Positions 18,452 to 25,693 of a stretch of DNA of 32,760 bases are shown here, piece after piece; the stretch's first letter is position 1, and every line of letters begins with the position of its first letter. This DNA comes from Streptomyces sp. GKU 895 (GTDB taxonomy: Bacteria; Actinomycetota; Actinomycetes; Streptomycetales; Streptomycetaceae): contig MWJO01000097.1 of assembly GCA_002027195.1 (NCBI GenBank), positions 1-32,760 of the forward strand, read 5' to 3'. The notes below the pieces were generated by a model. It did no database searches. It saw only the letters and a program-made list of their open reading frames with translations, and had not been told where the DNA came from. The translations under genes and the position numbers were made by a program.

Positions 18452-18588
18452 CACGGACACAGTAGTACCGGCGGCTCGTACACGTGCCGTTCCTGTCGAA
18501 ACGGACCGGCCGCGCAATGCCCGACCCGCAGGACCATTGCCGGGGGAAACTCCCGTTGAGTAGCCTGTGTTCGCTATTCCGATCGCCT

Positions 18589-18603
18589 GTTGAAATTTCG
18601 AAC
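18589..18603. promoter_or_regulatory. IclR-type operator candidate
   Basis: GTTGAAATTTCGAAC is one base short of the perfect palindrome GTTCGAAATTTCGAAC and resembles the GAAAT-N-ATTTC style of IclR-family operators. It is 63 bp upstream of the IclR gene, as expected for autoregulation of the IclR-lactonase operon. Confidence 0.5.
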
Positions 18604-18665
18604 ACCGTGAAGGATGCTCGACAGGCGCCGAACTCCACCGACACCTCACAGGGAGGGGGCCGAAC

Positions 18666-19438
18666 GTGGGACGTCTCGTACCTGCCGTGACCCGGGCTCT
18701 CGACATCCTCGAGCTCTTCCTCGACGGCGACGGCACGCTCTCCGCCCCGGACATCGTGCGCAAGCTCCAGCTGCCGCGCACCACCGTGCACGAGCTGGTC
18801 ACCACGCTCGCCGCACGGTCGTACATCGTCCCGGTGCCGGGTCAGCCGGGACGCTACCGGCTCGGCGTGCGTCCGTACCAGCTCGGCAGCCGCTACGCCG
18901 AGCAGCTCGACCTCGCCGCCGAGGGCCAGCAGGTCGCCCGCTCGGTCGCCGAGACCTGCGACGAGACCGTCCACGTGGCCATCCTCGAGGGCACCGACGT
19001 CATCTACATCGCGAAGGTCGACTCCACGCACGCGGTGCGCATGGTGTCCGCCGCGGGACGCCGGCTGCCGCCCACTGCACCTCCGTCGGCAAGATGCTCC
19101 TGGCCTCGCTGCCCGACCCGGAGCTCAGCTCCCGCATCCCGGACGACGCGGACCTGGCCGCGATGACTCCGAACAGCATCACCGACCCGGCCGCTCTGCG
19201 CGAGGCCCTCGCCGAGATCCGTGAGCGGGGTCTCGCCGTGGAGCGCCGCGAGTCCAACCCGGACGTCTCCTGCGTGGCCGCCCCGGTCCGCGACCGCACC
19301 GGCCGGGTCGTGGCCGCGCTGTCGATCTCGGTGCCGATGATCCGCTGGAGCGAGGACCGCCGCGAGGAGCTGGAGCAGCTCGCCGCCAAGGGCGCCGTCG
19401 AGCTGTCCGAGCGCCTGGGCCACCGGAGCGTGGGATGA
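18666..19438 (+). pseudogene. IclR family transcriptional regulator (one-base frameshift)
   Basis: The N-terminal winged helix-turn-helix (PAVTRALDILELFLDGDGTL, SAPDIVRKLQLPRTTVHELV, GRYRLGVRPYQLGSRY) runs from GTG 18666, with GGGAGGGGG 6 nt upstream. The C-terminal ligand-binding half (AHCTSVGKMLLASLPDPEL, VERRESNPDVSCVAAPVRDR, AALSISVPMIRW) continues in the next frame. One added G after 19070 (CTGCCGCCCAC to CTGCCGGCCCAC) yields a normal 257-aa IclR protein, so a sequencing gap is likely. IclR regulators sense small carbon metabolites. The stop overlaps the SMP-30 lactonase start (ATGA), pointing to regulation of sugar-lactone catabolism. If the shift is real, only the DNA-binding half is made. 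Confidence 0.82.
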
Positions 19439-20292
19439 CCTCGAAGACGTACGACTACGAGGTCGCCGTGCGCGCCGAGGCGACCCTCGGCGAGGGCCCG
19501 ACCTGGGACGCGGCGACCGGCCGGCTGCTCTGGCTGGACATCCTGGGCGCCCGCCTGCACACCTACGACCCGGCGACCGGGCACCGCACGGTCCGCGTCA
19601 CCGACCAGCACGTGGGCGCGGCGAAGCCGCGCGCGAACGGCGGCCTGGTCCTCAACCTGCGCGACGGCGTCGCCCTCCTCGACCCCGACGACACCTTCCA
19701 CTGGCTCCACCACGAACCGGTGCCGGGCCGCCGCGCCAACGACGCGGCCATCGCCCCCGACGGCTCCCTCTGGGCCGGCACCATGCGCTACGACGAGGCG
19801 CCCGGCGGTGGCACCCTGTCCCGCTTCACGGCCGACGGCACGGTGGAGACGGTCCTCGACGACGTGGCGGTCAGCAACGGCACGGGCTGGAGCCCGGACG
19901 GCCGCCTGATGTACTACATCGACTCCCCGACCCGCCGCGTCGACGTCTTCGACCACGAGGAGGGGAAGGTGTCCAACCGCCGCCCCTTCGCCGAGATCGA
20001 GGACGGCGCGGGCTTCCCGGACGGCCTCACGGTCGACGCGGACGGCTGCGTGTGGGTGGCCCTGTGGGACGGCGCAGCGGTACGCCGCTACACGCCTGCC
20101 GGCGAGCTGGACCGCGTGATCACCCTGCCTACCCCGAGGGTGACGGCGTGCGCGTTCGGCGGCGCGGACCTGACGGACCTGTACATCACGACGGCCAGGG
20201 TGGGCCTCGACTCCCCGCATCCGGTGGCGGGTTCACTGCTGGTCGTGCCCGGCGCGGGCAAGGGCGTGAGACAGCCTTCGTTCGCCGGGTAG
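19435..20292 (+). CDS. SMP-30/gluconolactonase family sugar lactonase
   Basis: A 285-aa cytoplasmic six-bladed beta-propeller. The metal-site residues of the family are present: E20 (LGEGPTWD), N148 (VSNGTGWSPDG) and D196 (GFPDGLTVDADGCVWVA), with substrate-site N102 (RRANDAAIAPDGSLWAGTM). These enzymes hydrolyse aldonolactones, for example glucono-, galactono- or L-arabinonolactone, in oxidative sugar pathways. The substrate cannot be read from sequence. It is coupled to the IclR gene by a 4-bp overlap, typical of regulator-lactonase pairs. The GH51 arabinofuranosidase 4 kb away makes arabinonolactone worth considering (inference). Confidence 0.88.
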   Translation: MTSKTYDYEVAVRAEATLGEGPTWDAATGRLLWLDILGARLHTYDPATGHRTVRVTDQHVGAAKPRANGGLVLNLRDGVALLDPDDTFHWLHHEPVPGRRANDAAIAPDGSLWAGTMRYDEAPGGGTLSRFTADGTVETVLDDVAVSNGTGWSPDGRLMYYIDSPTRRVDVFDHEEGKVSNRRPFAEIEDGAGFPDGLTVDADGCVWVALWDGAAVRRYTPAGELDRVITLPTPRVTACAFGGADLTDLYITTARVGLDSPHPVAGSLLVVPGAGKGVRQPSFAG

Positions 20293-20334
20293 GGCCACGT
20301 ACAAGCTCCGCTCCAGCGTCGCCAGGGGGTGTGG

Positions 20335-20661
20335 ATGATGCGGCAAAAGGCGGGCGTGATCCGCATTGCTGCAACGGTGCTGACCGCCGTCACCCTGGCC
20401 GCCGGGTGGATTCTCCTTCGCGACTGGATGGAATTAACGGTGCGAGTCCGGGAAGCGACTGGGAGGACGCGTACGCCCTCATTTCGGTGTCGTCACCGGA
20501 CGACCCCGCCGAGAGCATCGAGGCAGCGCTGCTGGCGGCGGGATGGACCACGCTAGAACTTCGACTGCCTTGACCGAGCAGGTGTCTGCGGCACTTTCGG
20601 CAAAGCCGCGGACGGCCAAGGGCAGAACCTGTTCGTGGCGACCTTCATGCCGTACGTCTGA
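20335..20661 (+). pseudogene. small membrane/secreted protein, broken by two frame changes
   Basis: ATG 20335 (AGGGGG 5-6 nt upstream) opens MMRQKAGVIRIAATVLTAVT, a single membrane helix or signal anchor, then RDWMEL. The sequence then continues in a second frame (NGASPGSDWEDAYALISVSS, PDDPAESIEAALLAAGWTT) and a third (NFDCLDRAGVCGTFGKAADG, QNLFVATFMPYV) to a TGA at 20661. Frame changes lie near 20437 and 20555. Joined, it is a roughly 108-aa exported protein of unknown function. A TTA codon occurs at 20434-20436 in the first frame. I cannot tell true decay from sequence error; GC content here is lower than in the neighbours. Confidence 0.5.
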
Positions 20662-20685
20662 GCACCCGCCGCGCTGCGGGGGAGG

Positions 20686-22099
20686 TCACTGCAGACCCGC
20701 CCGCTTCAACTCCTCGGCGGTCAGCGGCGGAGCGGTGAGGGCCGGCTTCAACGGCCCCACCGCCGCCGCCAGCAACACCCCCGGACTGAGCAGCACCTCC
20801 GCCCGCCGCTCCAGTGACGTCACATCCGTCACCCGGCGGGCGATCCGCCCGTTCCCCGTGGCCGTGTACATCAGCCGGTCCACGTACGCGGCCACGAGCC
20901 GGTCCCGCCCCGTGGGCCCCTCCTCCGTCGCCCCGGGATAGAACACGTCCTGCCCGGTCGCGAGGTCCCACGCCGCCCCCCACCGGCCGGGCCACCGCCT
21001 TCTGCACGCGACGGGCCACCCCCCGGCGCCCCCCAGCCGTGCCGCCGTACGACATCCCGGAGGATCACGGCGCTCTGCGCCCCCACGGCCAGCCCGTGTC
21101 CGTACACCGGGTTGTACGCGGCCAACGCGTCGCCCAGGACGGTGAAGTTGTCGGGCCAGGCCGGCATCCGCTCGTAGAAGTACCGCCGGTTGACCGTCGT
21201 CCGCGTGAACGCCACCTCGGACAACGGCTCGGCGCGGGCGAGGAGCTGGCCGATGAGGGGGTGGCGCAGCTCCTCGCGGGCGAAGCGTGCGAAGTCGTCG
21301 CCGGAGGCGTTCGCGGAGGTCGGTTCGCCGCCGCGGGTGCCGTTGAGGGTGACGATCCAGCGGCCGTTCTCGATGGGCAGCAGGAAGCCGGCGCGGCCGG
21401 GACCGTCGCCGCGGGCGTCGGACTGGACGTTGACGACCGGGAAGCCGTCACGGGCCTGCTCGGGGGCGAGATAGAGCCGGCTCGCGTAGGCCAGGCCGGA
21501 GTCGACCTCGCGCTGCTCCGGCGCCGGCAGTCCGAGGCCGGTGAGCCAGCGCGGCGCCCCGGAGCCGCGCCCGCTCGCGTCGACGACCAGCCCGGCGTCG
21601 AGGGTCCGCTCCTGCCCGTCCCGTCCGCGGACCCGTACCCCGGTGACCGCCTCGGAGCTGCCGGCCAGCTCCAACACCTCGGTGCCGTCGAGGAGTTCGA
21701 CGCGTTCGTCGGCGAGGACCCGGGCCCTGAGCGTCGCGTCGAACAGGTCGCGCCCGGCGAGGACGACGTGGTGGGACTCCGGCCAGCGGCGGAACCAGCC
21801 GTGCGCCGACAGCACGACCATGTCCGTGGTGACCGGCGCCCGGCGGGCCCCGGCGGCGCGGAGTTCGGCGGTGACACCGGGGAGGAGCTTCTCCAGCGCG
21901 TGCACACCGCCCGACCACAGCATGTGGGCGTGCCGGGCCTGCGGCAGCCCTTGCGGGGCGCGGGCGCCACGGGCAGTTCGTCGCGCTCGACGACGACGAC
22001 CCGCTCGGCGAGCCCGGCCAGGGCGGCGGCCGCGAGCATGCCGGTGTGGGATCCCCCGAGTACGACGGCGACTCTGACAGGGGAGGAACTATCGCTCAT
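20686..22099 (-). pseudogene. FAD-dependent oxidoreductase (three homopolymer frameshifts)
   Basis: The N-terminal Rossmann motif (VAVVLGGSHTGMLAAAAL, RVVVVERDEL) starts at ATG 22099. The main part (MLWSGGVHALEKLLPGV, VVDASGRGSGAPRWL, GFLLPIENGRWIVTLNG, VLGDALAAYNPVYGHGLAVG) is in a second frame and the C-terminus (WDLATGQDVFYPGATEEG to LKRAGLQ) in a third. The family is that of FAD monooxygenases/reductases (UbiH or halogenase-like). The joins need one extra base in CCC at 21948-21950 and one fewer in each six-C run at 21019-21024 and 20976-20981. That restores about 470 aa. All three faults sit in G/C runs, so sequencing error is likely. Its start overlaps the 3' end of the MAB_1171c-like gene by 11 bp. 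Confidence 0.8.
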
Positions 22100-23375
22100 G
22101 CGCGGACATGCTCTCTGCCGGGACGGCCGCGCGGGCGCGTACCGCCTTGATCTCCTCGGGCTTGCGCAGGGCCTGGGACACGGCCTGGATCTCCTGCAGC
22201 AGGTAGGTGGTGTCGGCAACGCCCTGAAGGGGCGCGGGGGACGGCGCGACCGGCCACGACGGCTCCGCAGCGGACCGACGACCCGTCACCGCGCTCTCAG
22301 CGGAGCGCTCGGCCTCCACCGCGTCCAGGATGGTCACGGCGGCGGCGAGGGCCTGCGCGCGGCCGGGTGGGAAGCCGAGGGCGAGGGCGGCGTCGTAGGA
22401 CCGGGTCCGCAGGCCCTCGTCGAGGCGGCGGGCGAGCTGGAGGAGGGTGTCGCGGATGAACGTCTCGCGGCGGATGAGCCGCATCTCGGGGGTCGCCCGC
22501 AGGCCGAGCGGCTCGCGGCTGCCCGCGACGGTCCGCATGAGGCGGGCCAGCGGCGCGAGGCCGCGGTGGCGGCGGCGGACCAGCCAGCGCTCCTGGAGGT
22601 ACTGGCCGGCGTGCGGCACGATGAAGCCGACCGCGACGAACGTGGCGGCGATGCAGGCGGCCGAGGGCGCCACGTTGGTGTTCAGCCAGTCCAGGTCGTG
22701 CCCGGTCCAGCGGGCCGCCACTGCCGTGAGCTTGGCCGCGCTGAACAGCAGGTTCGTCGCGAAGCCGATGCCGAGGAAGCGCAGTCCCCAGCGCAGCCAG
22801 GCGTCGAGGCCGTCGGTGCGGATCCAGTTCCACACCAGCCGGGACGTGACCAGGCTGGCCACGGTGTGCGCGGTCAGATAGAGGAGGATCAGCTCCCGCA
22901 TGAAGGGCGTCGAGGCGTAGTACGTGTCCAGGTCCCGGATCTGTTCCACGGGCACGTCGGCGAGCGCGAACAGGATCCACAGCGCGGCGACGACGGCCGC
23001 GTACACGGCGATCACCCAGCGGGTCGCGCGGCGGGTCTGGGCGTGGCGTTCGGTACGGCCGTTGCGCCAGTGCACGACCAGCAGCAGCCAGGACGCGCAC
23101 AGCGCGGTCAGCAGCGAGTACACCCAGGGCGCGGCGATGTTGGGGACGCCGGTGACGCGGTTGGTCCAGGCGATGGTGGAGGGGGCCGCGAAGACGAACA
23201 CCGCGCAGGCGAACAGCAGCAGGCCGCCGACGGCCCGCAACAGCGGGTCCCGCCACAGTTTGAGGATGCTGGGCAGCTTGATCGCCAGGGCGGCGGTCAG
23301 TACGGCGGTGGGCAGCCAGAAGGAGACGTACATGCCGCTGAGGAGGTTTCCGGCGGCCAGGGTGCTGTCGCTCAC
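22089..23375 (-). CDS. MAB_1171c-family putative transporter
   Basis: A 428-aa membrane protein. It has about seven hydrophobic segments in residues 15-255 (including LLLFACAVFVFAAPSTIAW, WVIAVYAAVVAALWILFAL, ACIAATFVAVGFIVPHAG), then a cytoplasmic helical region of about 170 residues (RRETFIRDTLLQLARRLDEG). This layout fits the actinobacterial MAB_1171c family, whose substrate and role are unknown; transport is only a database label. It begins in an ATGA overlap with the ImmA/IrrE-like gene and its end overlaps the FAD oxidoreductase start, so the three form one coupled unit. Confidence 0.83.
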   Translation of the reverse strand: MSDSTLAAGNLLSGMYVSFWLPTAVLTAALAIKLPSILKLWRDPLLRAVGGLLLFACAVFVFAAPSTIAWTNRVTGVPNIAAPWVYSLLTALCASWLLLVVHWRNGRTERHAQTRRATRWVIAVYAAVVAALWILFALADVPVEQIRDLDTYYASTPFMRELILLYLTAHTVASLVTSRLVWNWIRTDGLDAWLRWGLRFLGIGFATNLLFSAAKLTAVAARWTGHDLDWLNTNVAPSAACIAATFVAVGFIVPHAGQYLQERWLVRRRHRGLAPLARLMRTVAGSREPLGLRATPEMRLIRRETFIRDTLLQLARRLDEGLRTRSYDAALALGFPPGRAQALAAAVTILDAVEAERSAESAVTGRRSAAEPSWPVAPSPAPLQGVADTTYLLQEIQAVSQALRKPEEIKAVRARAAVPAESMSAHER

Positions 23376-23968
23376 CGGTCCGTGCCCCGGCGTCCGCGAT
23401 AGCCCAGGGACCGCTCCAGCGGTGCGAGGTGCTGCCGGCCGCCGTGGCTCGACAGATAGGGCCGGAAGACGGCCGCGAGCCGGTGTCCGAAGTCGTCGGC
23501 CTCGGCCTCGTCCGTCTGCCGGGAGCCGTCACGGGCGGCGACGGTCAGGGCGTCCTTCCAGTCGGGCTCGCCCGCCAGCGCGCGGGCCGCGGCCGGGCCC
23601 ACCCCGTGCCGGTGCCCGGCGTGCAGATGCCACAGTTCATGGCCGAGGATGACCAGTTGCTGCACCGCCTCGGCCCGCTCCTCGACGATGACCAGGTCGA
23701 AGTCCTGGAACTCCACCCACAGGCCGGTCACTTCGATCTCGTCGGGAAACCGCTCGAAGCGCAGCTCCACGGGCCGCCCGCCCCGGCGGACGCTCATCGC
23801 CTCGCACAGGGCCCGGCACACCTCGTGCACCCCGGCCGGGGGCCGCGGCCTGGCCCGCACGGCGGCGCCGAGCTCGCCCGCCAGATCACGCATCGCGGAA
23901 CCGCTTCTCGCCCGCCGCAGCGCTGCGGCGATCCGCCCCGCTCTGGTGCGCGCGCCCGCGATGTCCAT
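23372..23968 (-). CDS. ImmA/IrrE-like zinc metallopeptidase-type protein (toxin-component family)
   Basis: A 198-aa cytoplasmic protein. The zinc motif is H110-E111-x-x-H114 (ILGHELWHLHAGH) and a likely third ligand lies in DEAEADDFG (about residues 153-161), as in ImmA/IrrE peptidases. These cut or release XRE-type repressors, and Streptomyces homologues are often labelled toxin components. No XRE partner gene is adjacent here, so the target is unknown. The start ATG 23968 has AAGGGGG 5-6 nt upstream. It is the first gene of the cassette with the MAB_1171c-like protein (ATGA overlap) and the FAD oxidoreductase, and is divergent from GH51. Confidence 0.82.
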   Translation of the reverse strand: MDIAGARTRAGRIAAALRRARSGSAMRDLAGELGAAVRARPRPPAGVHEVCRALCEAMSVRRGGRPVELRFERFPDEIEVTGLWVEFQDFDLVIVEERAEAVQQLVILGHELWHLHAGHRHGVGPAAARALAGEPDWKDALTVAARDGSRQTDEAEADDFGHRLAAVFRPYLSSHGGRQHLAPLERSLGYRGRRGTDR

Positions 23969-24069
23969 CGATCCCCCTTCTCACCACCGCACGGCAGTTC
24001 GTCCGAGAGTACGCGGCGGGGAGTGCTCACGTCATGGGTTCCGATGACGGTTCAAGTAAGCGAGAACGA

Positions 24070-24098
24070 TTGACTGGCAAGGGCTTCCTTTCTACGGT
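24070..24098 (+). promoter_or_regulatory. sigma-70 (HrdB)-type promoter of GH51 gene
   Basis: TTGACT (24070-24075) and TACGGT (24093-24098) are separated by 17 bp. Transcription would start near 24105, about 50 bp before the GH51 ATG. This is the best promoter match I see in the window. Confidence 0.6.
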
Positions 24099-24120
24099 TC
24101 CGTTCGAGTTTGCGAGCATC

Positions 24121-24128
24121 TTTCGAAA
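24121..24128. promoter_or_regulatory. TTTCGAAA operator candidate in GH51 leader
   Basis: TTTCGAAA is a perfect 8-bp palindrome lying in the expected 5' leader of the GH51 mRNA, well placed for a repressor roadblock. TTTCGAA also forms one arm of the IclR operator candidate at 18589-18603. LacI-family operators in Streptomyces can look similar, so the regulator is open. Confidence 0.35.
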
Positions 24129-24154
24129 TGCCGAACAAGCCCTGAAAGGCGACC

Positions 24155-25665
24155 ATGCACACCGCCCGCTTCACCCTGGACCCCGCCTTCACCGTCGGCG
24201 AGGTCGACCCCCGCCTCTTCGGCTCCTTCGTCGAACACCTCGGCCGCTGCGTCTACACCGGCATCTTCGAACCCGGCCACCCCGCCGCCGACGAGGACGG
24301 CATCCGCCAGGACGTCCTCGACCTCGTCCGCGAACTCGGCGTCACCGCCATCCGCTACCCCGGCGGCAACTTCGTCTCGGGCTACAAGTGGGAGGACAGC
24401 GTCGGCCCGGTGGAGGACCGCCCCCGCCGCCTCGACCTCGCCTGGCGCTCCACCGAGACCAACCGCTTCGGTCTGTCGGAGTACATCCGCTTCCTCCGCA
24501 AGGTCGGCCCGCAGGCCGAGCCCATGATGGCCCTCAACCTCGGCACCCGCGGCGTCGCCGAAGCCCTCGAACTCCAGGAGTACGCCAACCACCCCTCCGG
24601 CACGGCCCTCGCGGAACTCCGTGCCGCGCACGGCGACAAGGAGCCCTTCGGCATCAAGCTCTGGTGCCTCGGCAACGAGATGGACGGTCCCTGGCAGACC
24701 GGTCACAAGACCGCGACGGAGTACGGCCGCCTCGCCGCCGAGACGGCCCGCGCGATGCGCATGATCGACCCGAACGTCGAACTCGTCGCCTGCGGCTCCT
24801 CCAGCCAGTCCATGCCGACGTTCGCCGAGTGGGAGGCGACCGTCCTCGCCGAGACGTACGACCTCGTCGACTACATCTCACTGCACGCCTACTACCAGCC
24901 CGAGAACGGCGACATCGACTCCTTCCTGGCCTCCGCCGTGGACATGGAGTCCTTCATCGAGAACGTGGTCGCGACGCCGACCACATCGGCGCGAAGCTGA
25001 AGTCGAAGAAGAAGATCAACCTCTCCTTCGACGAGTGGAACGTCTGGTACATCTCCAAGTGGCACGAGATCGAGAACTCCGACGCGCGGGACTGGGCGGA
25101 GGCCCCCCGCCTGCTGGAGGACAACTACAGCGTCACCGACGCCGTCGTCTTCGGCTCCCTCCTCATCGCCCTGCTCCGGCACGCCGACCGCGTCACCGTC
25201 GCCTGCCTCGCGCAGCTCGTCAACGTGATCGCCCCGATCCTGACCGAGCCGGGCGGCCCCGCCTGGCGGCAGACGACGTTCTTCCCGTTCGCGCAGGCCG
25301 CCCGGTACGGCCGCGGCGAAGTCCTCGACGTCCGGGTCGACTCCCCGACGTACCCCACCGAGAAGTACGGCGAGACCGACCTGCTGCACGCCACCGCCGT
25401 GCGCGCGGAGGACGGCTCGGTCACCGTCTTCGCCGTGAACCGCGGCCGGACGCGGGCCCTGCCCCTCGAAGTCGCCCTGGGCGCCCTGAACCTGACGTCC
25501 GTCGTCGAGCACAGCGCCCTCGCCGACGCCGACCCGGACGCCCGCAACACCCTCGCCGAGCCGGAGCGGGTCGCCCCGCACACGGTCGAGGGCACCGCCC
25601 TCACGGACGGCACCCTGACCGCCGTACTCGAACCGCTGTCGTGGAACGTGATCCGCCTGGCCTAG
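24155..25665 (+). pseudogene. GH51 alpha-L-arabinofuranosidase (one-base frameshift)
   Basis: Alpha-L-arabinofuranosidases release terminal arabinose from arabinoxylan or arabinan. The first frame (ATG 24155, GAAAGG 5 nt upstream) has RLFGSFVEHLGRCVYTGIFE, TAIRYPGGNFVSGYKWEDSV and the acid/base E175 (LGNEMDGPW). The second frame has the nucleophile E294 (FDEWNVWY) and the C-terminal beta domain. One added G after 24976 (ACGCCGACC to ACGGCCGACC) restores a standard 503-aa enzyme. Everything else is intact, so a base is probably missing from the sequence. There is no signal peptide, so it acts inside the cell on imported oligosaccharides. If real, the shift removes the nucleophile and kills the enzyme. 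Confidence 0.88.
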
Positions 25666-25693
25666 AGGGCTGCCGCCGGACGCGGGGTGCGGC

